Shown here in pieces: positions 1-8,100 of a stretch of DNA of 64,000 nt. Position 1 is the first letter of the stretch. Each line of letters begins with the position of its first letter. The stretch covers positions 62,001 to 126,000 of the forward strand of contig CAWCUF010000001.1 in NCBI GenBank assembly GCA_963798745.1. The letters run 5' to 3'. The notes beneath the pieces are model-generated. The model was given only the letters and a program-made list of their open reading frames with translations. It had not been told where the DNA came from and did no database searches. A program made the position numbers and the translations under genes. Source of the DNA: Prado023 sp963798745 (GTDB taxonomy: Bacteria; Actinomycetota; Actinomycetes; S36-B12; CAIYMF01).

Positions 1-426
1 GGGCAGCGGCGCAGGCGAGTTCAGCACCAGCCGACCGAGGTTCACCGGGTGCAACCCGTCGGCGTCCTTGCCCGGGTCCATCACTTCCAAGACGGCGTTC
101 GCGTCCAGGCCACGCGGCAGGGGCAACTGCACGATGTAGCCGGTGCAGGCCGGGTCGGCATTCAGCTCGCGGACCGCCGCGAGCACGTCAGCCTGGCTGG
201 CGTCGACCGGGAGGTCCACGCGGATCGAGGCGATGCCGACCTCGGCACAGTCGCGGTGCTTGCCAGCGACGTACGACTGGCTGCCGGGGTCCTCGCCGAC
301 CAGGACGGTGCCGAGCCCGGGCACGATCCCGCGCGCCCGGAGGTCGGCGACCTCGCCCGCCAACTCCGCCTTGACCACCGCCGCGATCGCCTTGCCGTCG
401 AGAATCGTCGCAGTCACGGGCGCCAT
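1..426 (-). CDS. folD: FolD, methylenetetrahydrofolate dehydrogenase/cyclohydrolase (3' end cut by window edge)
   Basis: This is the N-terminal half of the cytosolic bifunctional enzyme that interconverts methylene-, methenyl- and 10-formyl-tetrahydrofolate, the formyl donor used by PurN and PurH next door. The translation from the ATG at 426 reads 142 codons to the window edge. It contains the FolD hallmarks GTVLVGEDPGSQSYVAGK (with the SYVxxK catalytic lysine) near residues 40-58, then YIVQLPLP and the KDADGLHPVNLGRL loop. The NAD(P)-binding C-terminal half lies outside the window. It is the last visible gene of a minus-strand purine/one-carbon block. Identification is secure; only completeness is unknown. 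Confidence 0.95.
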   Translation of the reverse strand, partial: MAPVTATILDGKAIAAVVKAELAGEVADLRARGIVPGLGTVLVGEDPGSQSYVAGKHRDCAEVGIASIRVDLPVDASQADVLAAVRELNADPACTGYIVQLPLPRGLDANAVLEVMDPGKDADGLHPVNLGRLVLNSPAPLP

Positions 427-512
427 TGTCGCAGGCGCATCGCCCGCTGCTCCCGCGTAGACGACTCGGCGCGGGATCCAGTCGGAATCGACCACGCAGA
501 AGTCGGGACCAC

Positions 513-1364
513 TCAGGCCAACGCGGGCAGCGCGTAGGTGGCGGTGGCGCCGCCGGCCGCCAGCGCGGCGTGGGCGCGCGCCGGGTCCACCTCGCCGGCC
601 GGATCGAGCAGGGTGTCGCCGTTCATCCCGGTTGCGATGAACAGGCTGTCCAGGCCCGCCCGGTTGGCGCCCAGCAGGTCGGTGCCGATCCCATCACCGA
701 TTGCCAGGATCGCCGAGTCCGGTATCACTCGGCCCGCCTGCTGAGCCACGACCTCGCGAGCCCGTTGGTAGATCGGCGGATGCGGCTTGCCGGCCTGCAC
801 CACCCGGCCGCCGAGCGATTCGTAGCGCTGCGCCACAGCACCGGCGACCCAGCGCAGCTCACCGCCGGACCTGATCTGCAGGTCGGGGTTGGCGCACAGC
901 AGCTCCAGGTCACGGTCGCGAGCCGCCCGCAGCTGGGGCAGGTAGTCGTCAGGGTCCTGGTCAGCGCGCTCGAGGCCAGCGATCGCCAGGAACTGCGCGT
1001 CCGCCAGGTCGTCGACGAAACGCAGCCCCAGCCCCGCCCAAAGCGCCTGGGTGCCGCGGCCCAACTGGTGCACCGGCCCTGGCGCACGGACCGCGAGCTC
1101 GTCGCGGATCAGATCTCCGCTGGTCACGACCTCGTCCCAGCAGTCGCGCGGCACGCCGACCTTCGCCAGCGCAGCCGGCATGACCCGGTGCGGCCGGGGC
1201 ATGTTGGTGACCAGGACGACGACCACGCCGGCCGTTCTGGCGCGCCGCAGCGCACCCACCGCGGTCGGGAAGGCCGCCACTCCGTCGTGCAGCACGCCCC
1301 ACACATCACACAGCAGGGCTTCGTACCGCCCGGTCAGATCCGCCAGGCTCTCGATCGTGCGCAT
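513..1364 (-). CDS. HAD-superfamily (class IIA) hydrolase
   Basis: This is a probable cytosolic phosphatase of the HAD superfamily, class IIA; the substrate is unknown. Motif I is LLCDVWGVLHDG near the N terminus, where the usual second Asp is replaced by Trp, as in some class IIA members. The late motif IGDGIGTDLLGANRAG near residue 245 would bind Mg2+. The start was placed at the ATG at 1364 because a purine-rich GGAGGAGGG Shine-Dalgarno lies just upstream; an in-frame start 33 bases further upstream is less likely. It lies between purH and folD on the same strand. The family resembles the TIGR01459-type proteins, which I associate more with proteobacteria, but I cannot verify a transfer. 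Confidence 0.8.
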   Translation of the reverse strand: MRTIESLADLTGRYEALLCDVWGVLHDGVAAFPTAVGALRRARTAGVVVVLVTNMPRPHRVMPAALAKVGVPRDCWDEVVTSGDLIRDELAVRAPGPVHQLGRGTQALWAGLGLRFVDDLADAQFLAIAGLERADQDPDDYLPQLRAARDRDLELLCANPDLQIRSGGELRWVAGAVAQRYESLGGRVVQAGKPHPPIYQRAREVVAQQAGRVIPDSAILAIGDGIGTDLLGANRAGLDSLFIATGMNGDTLLDPAGEVDPARAHAALAAGGATATYALPALA

Positions 1365-1578
1365 GGCGCCCTCCTCCCGGTTCTGCTTGCTCGGCAACTT
1401 GCGCCCGACTGCTGCTCCGCGGGCCGATCCAGGGCGTCGGCGATCCGCGACAGGCTCAGCGCGATGGACGGCAGGGCGGTCGTGTCCGCGCCGGTGGGGC
1501 TCTTGGCAGAGAACTTCTGCGCCGGCTGGGCCGCCTGGCAGCCAGCCGCCGCGCCAGCTCCGCGCGGGGATCCTCCAT
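1365..1578 (-). pseudogene. Possible small gene with a frameshift, unknown function
   Basis: Between purH and the HAD gene there is coding-like sequence in two frames. From an ATG at 1578 the reading starts MEDPRAELARRLAARR. About 15 codons later the codon bias (high GC in third positions) moves to another frame, reading QPAQKFSAKSPTGADTTALP and SIALSLSRIADALDR. Neither frame alone makes a convincing protein. This could be a small hypothetical gene broken by one indel, or an assembly error. No function is recognised. Confidence 0.3.
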
Positions 1579-1632
1579 GGTGTTCCTCTCGCGTCATCAG
1601 GCCGCGACCAGCGCCGGTCCGCTCTCGACCGG

Positions 1633-3207
1633 TCAGTGGTAGAAGTGCCGGGTCCCGGTCAGGTACATCGTGACCCCCGCGGCCGCGGCAGCGGCGATCA
1701 CCTCCGAGTCGCGCACCGACCCGCCGGGCTGCACCACCGCCCGCACGCCACCGTCGAGGAGCACCTCCAGTCCGTCGGGGAACGGGAAGAAGGCATCCGA
1801 GGCAGCCACCGCGCCGCGCGCCCGTTCCTCGCCTGCGCGGACAACCGCCAGCCGGGCGCTGTCCACCCGGTTGACCTGACCCATGCCGATCCCGACCGCG
1901 GCCCCGTCACGCGCGAGCAGGATCGCGTTGGACTTCGCCGAGCGGCACGCACGCCACGCGAACTCCAGGTCCGCGAGCGTGGCGGCGTCGGCCGGCTCCC
2001 CACACGCCAGCGTCCAGGCCGCCGGGTCGTCGCCGGGGGCGTCGATCCGGTCGCGCACCTGCACCAGCAGCCCGCCGCGGATCGGGCGGAATTCGGCACC
2101 GGACCCGGCCGGGACCGGGGGTGCGACCAGGATGCGCAGGTTCTTCTTGGCCGTGAGCAGGGCCAGCGCGTCGTCGTCGTAGGCCGGGGCGACGATCACC
2201 TCGGTGAACACCTCGGAGACCTGGGCGGCCATCGCCGCGGTCACCGCTCGGTTGGCGGCGATGACCCCGCCGAACGCCGAGACCGGATCGGTCTCGTGGG
2301 CCCGGGCGTGAGCCTGCGCCACATCGGCGCCGATCGCGATGCCGCAGGGGTTGGCGTGCTTGATGACCGCCACCGCTGGCTCGGCGAAGTCGTAGACGGC
2401 GCGGTACGCGGCATCAGCGTCGACGTAGTTGTTGTACGACATCTCCTTGCCGTGCAGCTGCTCGGCCGAGGCCAACCCGCCGGGGCTGTGGGCGGAGGTG
2501 TAGAGCGCCGCCGCCTGGTGCGGGTTCTCTCCGTAGCGCAGGACGGCCGCCCGCTCCCACGCAGCGCCCACCCACGCCGGGAACCCCGAGCCCTCGTCAC
2601 TCGGAGCCACCACACTGCCCATCCACGAGGCCACCGCGATGTCGTAGCTTGCTGTGTGCACGAACGCCTGTGCGGCCAGCCGGGCGCGCTGGGCCAGGGT
2701 GAACCCCTCGCCTGCGACGGCTTCGACCACCTCGGAATAGGCCGCCGGGGAGGTCACGACCGCCACACTCGGGTGGTTCTTGGCCGCCCCGCGCACCATC
2801 GACGGCCCGCCGATGTCGATCTGCTCGATGCACTCGTCGGGGCTCGCCCCGGAGGCCACCGTGTCGGCGAACGGGTAGAGGTTGACCACGACCAGGTCGA
2901 AGGGCTCGATGCCCAGGTCTGCGAGCTGCGTGCGGTGATCGGCCAGGCGCAGATCAGCCAGGATCCCGGCGTGCACCTTCGGGTGCAGCGTCTTGACCCG
3001 ACCGTCCAGGCACTCGGGGAATCTGGTCAGCTCCGAGACCTCGGTGACCGGCACGCCCGACTCGGCGATCCGCGCGGCGGTCGACCCCGTGGACACGATC
3101 TGGACACCGGCCCGGTGCAGGGCCGCGGCCAACTCGGCCAGCCCGGTCTTGTCATACACGCTGATCAGGGCGCGCCGGATCGGGATCCGCTGCTCGGAGG
3201 TGCTCAT
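1633..3207 (-). CDS. purH: PurH, bifunctional AICAR formyltransferase / IMP cyclohydrolase
   Basis: PurH catalyses the last two steps of de novo IMP synthesis in the cytosol. The 524-residue length is normal for the family. The N-terminal MGS-like cyclohydrolase domain begins RRALISVYDKTGL and holds KTLHPKVHAGIL near residue 70. The formyltransferase domain carries AVIKHANPCGIAIG (the KHxNPCG catalytic motif) near residue 275 and SAKSNAILL near 430. Its ATG overlaps the purN stop by four bases (ATGA), so the two genes are translationally coupled. Product IMP feeds GuaB and GuaA, encoded 40-50 kb away in the same window. Confidence 0.98.
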   Translation of the reverse strand: MSTSEQRIPIRRALISVYDKTGLAELAAALHRAGVQIVSTGSTAARIAESGVPVTEVSELTRFPECLDGRVKTLHPKVHAGILADLRLADHRTQLADLGIEPFDLVVVNLYPFADTVASGASPDECIEQIDIGGPSMVRGAAKNHPSVAVVTSPAAYSEVVEAVAGEGFTLAQRARLAAQAFVHTASYDIAVASWMGSVVAPSDEGSGFPAWVGAAWERAAVLRYGENPHQAAALYTSAHSPGGLASAEQLHGKEMSYNNYVDADAAYRAVYDFAEPAVAVIKHANPCGIAIGADVAQAHARAHETDPVSAFGGVIAANRAVTAAMAAQVSEVFTEVIVAPAYDDDALALLTAKKNLRILVAPPVPAGSGAEFRPIRGGLLVQVRDRIDAPGDDPAAWTLACGEPADAATLADLEFAWRACRSAKSNAILLARDGAAVGIGMGQVNRVDSARLAVVRAGEERARGAVAASDAFFPFPDGLEVLLDGGVRAVVQPGGSVRDSEVIAAAAAAGVTMYLTGTRHFYH

Positions 3208-3812
3208 GCCAGGGTGACCTTCCTGCCGGAGATGTGGACGTTGTGGGTGGCCAGCCGGCGCACGACATCGACGAGCAGCTCGCGCTCGACGACCTTGATC
3301 CGCTCGTGCAGCGACGCCTGGTCATCGTCGGCGTCGACGGCGACCGGCCGCTGGTCGACGATCGGTCCGGTGTCCACGCCCTCGTCGACGAGGTGGATCG
3401 TGGAGCCGGTGACCCGCACGCCGTGCGCCAGTGCGTCGCGGACGGCGTACGCGCCGGGGAAGCTGGGCAGCAGTGCGGGGTGCGTGTTGACCACCCGCAG
3501 CGGGTAGGCCGAGAGCACCTGCGGACCGAGGATCCGCATGAAGCCGGCCGAGATGACCCAGTCGGGCTCGAAGGAGTCGATCGCATCACGCAGGGCGTCA
3601 TCCCACGCGGCCCGGTCGGGATGCTCGGCCAGGGCCACCGCCCGGGCGGGGATGCCGGCGGCCCGGGCTCGGTCCAGGCCGGCGGCGCCGACGTTGTCCG
3701 CGATGACGGCCACGACCTGCGCGGGGTAGTGCGGGTCGGCGGCCGCGTCGACCAGGGCCTGCAGCAGGGTGCCCGAGCCGGAGATGAGGACGACCAGTCG
3801 GGTTCGGGACAC
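3204..3812 (-). CDS. purN: PurN, phosphoribosylglycinamide formyltransferase
   Basis: PurN transfers a formyl group from 10-formyl-THF to GAR in purine synthesis. Family signatures are VVLISGSGTLLQAL at the N terminus, VVNTHPALLPSFPG (catalytic Asn and His) near residue 105, and GSTIHLVDEGVDTGPIV with the catalytic Asp near 140. I chose the GTG at 3812 because a TAGGAT box sits exactly seven bases upstream, the leaderless pattern seen repeatedly in this window. An ATG at 3836 with an AGGGGA upstream is the alternative and adds eight residues. In many actinobacteria perM lies directly upstream; here about 24 kb of other genes separate them. Confidence 0.96.
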   Translation of the reverse strand: MSRTRLVVLISGSGTLLQALVDAAADPHYPAQVVAVIADNVGAAGLDRARAAGIPARAVALAEHPDRAAWDDALRDAIDSFEPDWVISAGFMRILGPQVLSAYPLRVVNTHPALLPSFPGAYAVRDALAHGVRVTGSTIHLVDEGVDTGPIVDQRPVAVDADDDQASLHERIKVVERELLVDVVRRLATHNVHISGRKVTLA

Positions 3813-3819
3813 GGCGGTG

Positions 3820-3825
3820 ATCCTA
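3820..3825 (-). promoter_or_regulatory. -10 box of purN, leaderless start
   Basis: The sequence reads TAGGAT on the minus strand, seven bases before the GTG of purN. The spacing puts the transcription start at or next to the start codon. No convincing -35 box was identified. Confidence 0.5.
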
Positions 3826-3977
3826 CGCGGCAGCATGGGTGCGTCCCCTGCTGCCGCGTACGGCGCGGGGGATCTAGAACGCGGGCCTGGGGCCGGGGCC
3901 GGTGCGCCAGCGGCGGGGGCGGGATGTCACCCTAGGAGCCGGGCCGGCATGGACGGGGGCCGCCCAGAGGAGGTGCG

Positions 3978-5042
3978 ATGCAACAGGTGCAGAGGACCTC
4001 GGTGATCCTGCATGGCGACCGAGTCTCCTACCGGCAGGCGGGCGACCCCAGCAACCCGGTGCTGCTCCTGGTCCATGGGATCACCAGCAGCAGCGCGACC
4101 TGGGACCCGGTCATCCCCAAGCTCGCCGAGCAGTCGCACGTGATCGCCCCGGACCTGTTCGGCCACGGCGACTCGGACAAGCAGCGCTCGGACTACTCCC
4201 TCGGAGGTTTCGCCACGCAGTTGCGCGACCTCCTCGACCACCTCGGCTACGACGGTGCCACCGTGATGGGCCATTCGCTGGGGGGCGGGGTCGCCATGCA
4301 GTTCTCCTACCAGTACTTCGAGTACTGCGAACGGCTGATCCTGGTGGACAGCGGGGGCCTGGGCCGCGAGGTCAGCATGGCGCTGCGTGCGGGAACCATG
4401 CCCGGGGTGGAGCTGATCCTGCCCGTGATCGCCAACCGGCACGTGCGCAACGCGGGCCAGGCGGTTGGCCGCGCGCTGTCGCTGATGCCGCTGCGGCCGC
4501 ATCCACGCCCCTCGACGGTCGAACTGCTGCGCGGCTACTCCACGCTCGCGGAGAGCCCGTCGCGGATGGCGTTCGTGCACACCCTGCGCAGCGTCGTCGA
4601 GCCCGGCGGCCAGCGCGTCAGCGCCATGGAGCGGCTCTACCTCACCGAGGGCCGACCCACCCTGATCATCTGGGGCGCCCGGGACACCGTCATCCCCGTA
4701 GCGCACGGCCAGCACGCGCACGAGACGATCCCGGGCAGCGTCCTGGAGGTCTTCGAGCAGTCCGAGCACTTCCCGCACATGGACGAGCCGAGCCGGTTCG
4801 CGCGGGTCGTCAACGAATTCATGACCAGCACCGAGCCGCTGTGCCTGGACAGGGCGACGATGCGCCAGCGGATGGCGCAGCGCACCCGCGACCTGCACGA
4901 GGAGTCAGACGCCCAGGCGCAAGCGCTGGCCGCGCAGCTGGCCGACTCCGCCGCGGAGGCCGCCGCAATCCGCGAAGCCAACGACCGCGCTGCCGACGAA
5001 GCCGCCCAGTCCCACGCCGATCCGGCGTCCGAGTCCTCCTGA
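3978..5042 (+). CDS. Alpha/beta hydrolase with charged C-terminal extension
   Basis: This is a serine hydrolase of the alpha/beta fold; the substrate is unknown. The N-terminal two thirds hold the oxyanion region LLLVHGITSSSATWD (about residue 30), the lid-side motif PDLFGHGDSD, the nucleophile elbow VMGHSLGGGVA (Ser about residue 97) and the late histidine region SEHFPHMDEPSRF. The last 70 residues are Ala/Glu/Arg-rich and probably helical or coiled, beyond the normal family length. A GAGGAGGTG ribosome site precedes the ATG. No signal peptide is visible. The gene stands alone, divergent from purN, so context gives no pathway. Confidence 0.85.
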   Translation: MQQVQRTSVILHGDRVSYRQAGDPSNPVLLLVHGITSSSATWDPVIPKLAEQSHVIAPDLFGHGDSDKQRSDYSLGGFATQLRDLLDHLGYDGATVMGHSLGGGVAMQFSYQYFEYCERLILVDSGGLGREVSMALRAGTMPGVELILPVIANRHVRNAGQAVGRALSLMPLRPHPRPSTVELLRGYSTLAESPSRMAFVHTLRSVVEPGGQRVSAMERLYLTEGRPTLIIWGARDTVIPVAHGQHAHETIPGSVLEVFEQSEHFPHMDEPSRFARVVNEFMTSTEPLCLDRATMRQRMAQRTRDLHEESDAQAQALAAQLADSAAEAAAIREANDRAADEAAQSHADPASESS

Positions 5043-5087
5043 TCGGCTCGCGTGGGCTTGATCGGGACCCTCGCGGGCACCTTTCGC

Positions 5088-5244
5088 CGAGTTGTGGTCG
5101 AAAACGGGTGCGTGGCGGCGTCCCGCAGTGGTCAACGCGCTCCAAGTGGTTGAAAAACCCCGGTGACGACCTCCGGGTTCAACCACAACTCGCGCGTTGA
5201 AACCGATCGGGGACGGGCGGGCGGCCCGGTTCGACCACAACTCG
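5088..5244. repeat. Three copies of a 15-bp TTCRACCACAACTCG repeat
   Basis: The intergenic region 5043-5537 holds no gene. It carries CGAGTTGTGGTCGAA at 5088-5102, TTCAACCACAACTCG at 5178-5192 and TTCGACCACAACTCG at 5230-5244, the first inverted relative to the others, plus a partial GTGGTTGAA at 5146. Inverted pairs could fold into long hairpins. They look like a dispersed intergenic repeat; no function is known to me. Confidence 0.6.
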
Positions 5245-5414
5245 GCGGTTCGGGTCCCGGTGGAGTCCGAGCACCCCGCACCCAATGCCGAGGACCAGTC
5301 GGCCCGACAGGAGGAACGCGTCGGACTGGACTGGCGGGACCACCTGGGTAGCAGCGCACCTTCCCGCCCATCCGACGTTGACGGCTGGGCTGGGGCCGTC
5401 GCCTCCGAGCCTCC

Positions 5415-5520
5415 CCAGGCCGGACCTGCTGACCCGGGCACAGCAGCCCGGCCTGGCAACGTATGGGCCACGCCTTCCCAGCCTGGTCCCGCTGACCCGG
5501 GCAATCGCAGCCCGGCTGGG
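5415..5520. repeat. Two tandem hairpin-forming repeats
   Basis: There are two similar units about 63 bp apart. Each has a central CTGACCCGGGCA-like core flanked by complementary arms: CCAGGCCGG with CCGGCCTGG in the first, and CCCAGCC with GGCTGGG in the second. They sit just upstream of the FadH-type gene and could be attenuator, terminator or repeat-element hairpins. Confidence 0.55.
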
Positions 5521-5537
5521 CAGTCCAGACTGGCATC

Positions 5538-7604
5538 GTGACGACCGACGCTCCGGCAGCGACCTATCCGCACCTGCTCACCCCCCTCGACCTGGGCTTC
5601 ACGACCCTGCGCAACCGGGTGCTCATGGGCTCCATGCACACCGGCCTGGAGGACGACACCAAGCGCTTCGCCGACCTCACGCAGTACTTCGCCGAGCGTG
5701 CGCGCGGCGGCGTCGGGCTGATCGTGACCGGCGGGTTCGCCCCGAACATCGAGGGCTGGACCAAGCCCCGCTCGGGGACGCTGTCCACCGCGACCGCCGC
5801 GCGCAAGCATCGGCCCATCACCGAAGCCGTGCACGCCGAGGGGGGGCACATCGCCCTGCAGATCCTGCATACCGGCCGCTACGCCTACCACCCGCTGGCC
5901 GTGGCACCCTCTCGCATCAGGAGCCCGATCACGCCCTTCGCGCCCCGGGCCCTGACCGCGCGCGGCGTCGAGCGCCAGATCCGGGCGTTCGTGAACTGCG
6001 CGTCGCTGGCCCGGGACGCGGGGTACGACGGGGTGGAGATCATGGGCTCCGAGGGCTACTTCATCAACCAGTTCCTGGTGACCCACACCAACCGCCGCAC
6101 GGACGAGTGGGGCGGGTCCTACGAGAACCGGATGCGCCTGCCGGTGGAGATCGTCGGGCGCACCCGCGAGGCAGTCGGCCCCGACTTCATCCTGATCTAC
6201 CGGCTGTCGATGCTGGACTTGATCCCCGGCGGGAGCACGTGGGCCGAGGCCGGCCAACTGGCCCGGGCCGTCGCGGCCGCCGGTGCCACGATCATCAACA
6301 CCGGCATCGGCTGGCACGAGGCACGGGTGCCCACGATTGCCACCAGCGTGCCGCGGGCGGCGTTCACCTGGGTCACCCAGAAGATGCGCACGGAGTTGCG
6401 CGCCGACGGCATCGACATCCCCCTGGTGACCACCAACCGGATCAACACGCCTGAGGTGGCCGAGCAGGTGCTCGCCGGCGGGTCTGCGGACATGGTCAGC
6501 ATGGCCAGGCCGCTGCTGGCCGACCCCGACTTCGTGGTCAAGGCCGCCGCCGGCCGTGCCGACCGGATCAACACCTGCATCGCCTGCAACCAGGCCTGCC
6601 TGGACCACGTGTTCGCCAACCGGACGATCTCCTGCCTGGTCAACCCACGGGCCGGCCATGAGCGGGACCTGGTGATCGGCCCGGCGGCCACACGCAAGCG
6701 GGTGGCGGTCGTCGGCGCGGGTCCGGCCGGGCTGGCCGCGGCGACCACGCTTGCCGAGCGTGGTCACGCCGTGGACCTGTTCGATGCGGCTGAGGAGATC
6801 GGTGGTCAGTTCAACCTGGCCAAGCGGATCCCCGGCAAGGAGGAGTTTCACGAGACGCTGCGCTACTTCACCCACCGGCTGGCCGACACCGGCGTGGCGC
6901 TGCACCTGGGCAGGCGGATGAGCGCCCAGGACCTGATCGGGCTCGAGGTCGACGAGGTGGTGCTGGCCACCGGCGTGACCCCGCGCGACCCGCACATCCC
7001 CGGCCAGGACGGCCCGAACGTGCTGGACTACCTCGACGTGCTCGCCGGCGGCGCACCGGTCGGGGACCGGGTCGCGATCGTTGGGGCGGGTGGGATCGGG
7101 TTCGACGTGGCCGAGTTCCTCACAGTGGCTGCTGGGGAGTCGCCGGCCCTGGACCTCGCGAAGTGGCGCCACGAGTGGGGGGTGGGCGATCCGGCGGACG
7201 CCCGGGGCGGGTTGATCGCGGCTGCGCCCACGCCTGCGGTTCGCAAGGTGACCCTGCTGCAGCGCAAGCGGGGCAAGCTCGGGGCCGGGTTGGGCAAGAC
7301 GACTGGGTGGATCCATCGCTCGACGTTGGTGGCCAAGGGCGTGACCATGCTGCCGGCGGTGAACTACGAGCGCATCACGCCCGAGGGGCTGGTCGTGAGC
7401 TTCGGCGAGAAGCGCGAGCATGAGCGCCTCATCGAGGCCGACACGATCGTGCTGTGCGCGGGGCAGGAACCATTGCGCGACCTGGCGCCGGGCTTGGTTG
7501 CCGCCGGCATCACGGTGCACGTGATCGGCGGCGCCGACGAGGCCGCCGAACTCGACGCGAAGCGCGCCATCGACCAGGGCACCCGCCTGGCCGCCGCACT
7601 CTGA
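5538..7604 (+). CDS. fadH: FadH-type NADPH-dependent 2,4-dienoyl-CoA reductase
   Basis: This is an Old-Yellow-Enzyme/FAD flavoprotein predicted to reduce 2,4-dienoyl-CoA during beta-oxidation of unsaturated fatty acids. The 688-residue architecture matches FadH: an FMN TIM barrel at about 1-330, a 4Fe-4S ligand set CIACNQACLDHVF followed by TISCLVNP near 350, then FAD/NAD(P) Rossmann domains starting VAVVGAGPAGLAAA (about 390) and VAIVGAGGIGFDVAEF (about 510). The GTG start has no Shine-Dalgarno. A CAGACT box six bases upstream suggests a leaderless mRNA. Related 'enoate reductase' flavoproteins share this layout, so the exact substrate is inferred. Confidence 0.88.
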   Translation: MTTDAPAATYPHLLTPLDLGFTTLRNRVLMGSMHTGLEDDTKRFADLTQYFAERARGGVGLIVTGGFAPNIEGWTKPRSGTLSTATAARKHRPITEAVHAEGGHIALQILHTGRYAYHPLAVAPSRIRSPITPFAPRALTARGVERQIRAFVNCASLARDAGYDGVEIMGSEGYFINQFLVTHTNRRTDEWGGSYENRMRLPVEIVGRTREAVGPDFILIYRLSMLDLIPGGSTWAEAGQLARAVAAAGATIINTGIGWHEARVPTIATSVPRAAFTWVTQKMRTELRADGIDIPLVTTNRINTPEVAEQVLAGGSADMVSMARPLLADPDFVVKAAAGRADRINTCIACNQACLDHVFANRTISCLVNPRAGHERDLVIGPAATRKRVAVVGAGPAGLAAATTLAERGHAVDLFDAAEEIGGQFNLAKRIPGKEEFHETLRYFTHRLADTGVALHLGRRMSAQDLIGLEVDEVVLATGVTPRDPHIPGQDGPNVLDYLDVLAGGAPVGDRVAIVGAGGIGFDVAEFLTVAAGESPALDLAKWRHEWGVGDPADARGGLIAAAPTPAVRKVTLLQRKRGKLGAGLGKTTGWIHRSTLVAKGVTMLPAVNYERITPEGLVVSFGEKREHERLIEADTIVLCAGQEPLRDLAPGLVAAGITVHVIGGADEAAELDAKRAIDQGTRLAAAL

Positions 7605-7682
7605 GCTCACCCGCCCCCGACGCAGGCGCCCACGCCTGACTGGGGGTCTCGCGTGCTCGCCCCCGGCGGCGCGCGAATCAAT

Positions 7683-7722
7683 CTGGGATCGAATTGCTCC
7701 AAGACGAGCAACAAGATCCCAG
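7683..7722. repeat. Inverted repeat after fadH
   Basis: Arms CTGGGATC...TTGCTC and GAGCAA...GATCCCAG flank a six-base loop. The position just after fadH fits a terminator hairpin, but no T-run follows. It shares the CCCAGGTTC tail and inner TTGC/GCAA arms with the element at 7915-7965, suggesting one repeat family. Confidence 0.5.
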
Positions 7723-7914
7723 GTTCTCTACAGAGGCGTGAGGCGCGGAATCGTGGACGCTGGGCGCCGCGCGGGCCGCCAACGCGCGCGGGTGCCGGGC
7801 AAGGCGCGGGGACGGCGGCGCGCGGGCCGCCAAGGCGCATGGGATGGGTGCGGGGTGCCAGTGCGCCTGGGCGTGGGGCGCGGGGACGAGCGGGGCGGGG
7901 GTGCGGAGGTGCCG

Positions 7915-7965
7915 GGGAACCGGGTTCTCAATTGCCCCCAGAGGGGCAACCCGTTCCCAGGTTCG
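7915..7965. repeat. Second copy of the CCCAGGTTC inverted repeat
   Basis: The inner arms TTGCCCC and GGGGCAA form a strong stem with loop CAGA; the outer arms are GGGAAC and GTTCCC. It ends CCCAGGTTC like the copy at 7683-7722. The surrounding gap 7605-8100 has no credible gene. Positions 7735-8100 are strongly G-rich on the plus strand, so a minus-strand transcript reading out of the phzF gene would be C-rich. Confidence 0.45.
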
Positions 7966-8100
7966 GGCGGACCCTGGGCGTCCGGACAGCCGAGGCGGAG
8001 GCGCTTGGGCGACCGGGCGGGGGCGCTTGCGCGCCGGGCGGGGCTGCTGGGGCGGCCGGGTGGGGCTGGGGCGGCTCGGGAGGGACCGGGACGGAGGAGG

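Noticed and set aside
1051..3507. 818-residue ORF on the plus strand
   Set aside because: It is antisense to purH and purN and shows the Arg/Pro/Gly/His-rich composition of a shadow frame in high-GC DNA.
5043..5537. Possible CRISPR array from repeated ACCACAACTCG words
   Set aside because: Only three copies, mixed orientation, unequal spacing and no cas genes.
4905..7610. 901-residue ORF on the minus strand
   Set aside because: It lies opposite fadH, which has all family motifs; composition is typical of an antisense frame.
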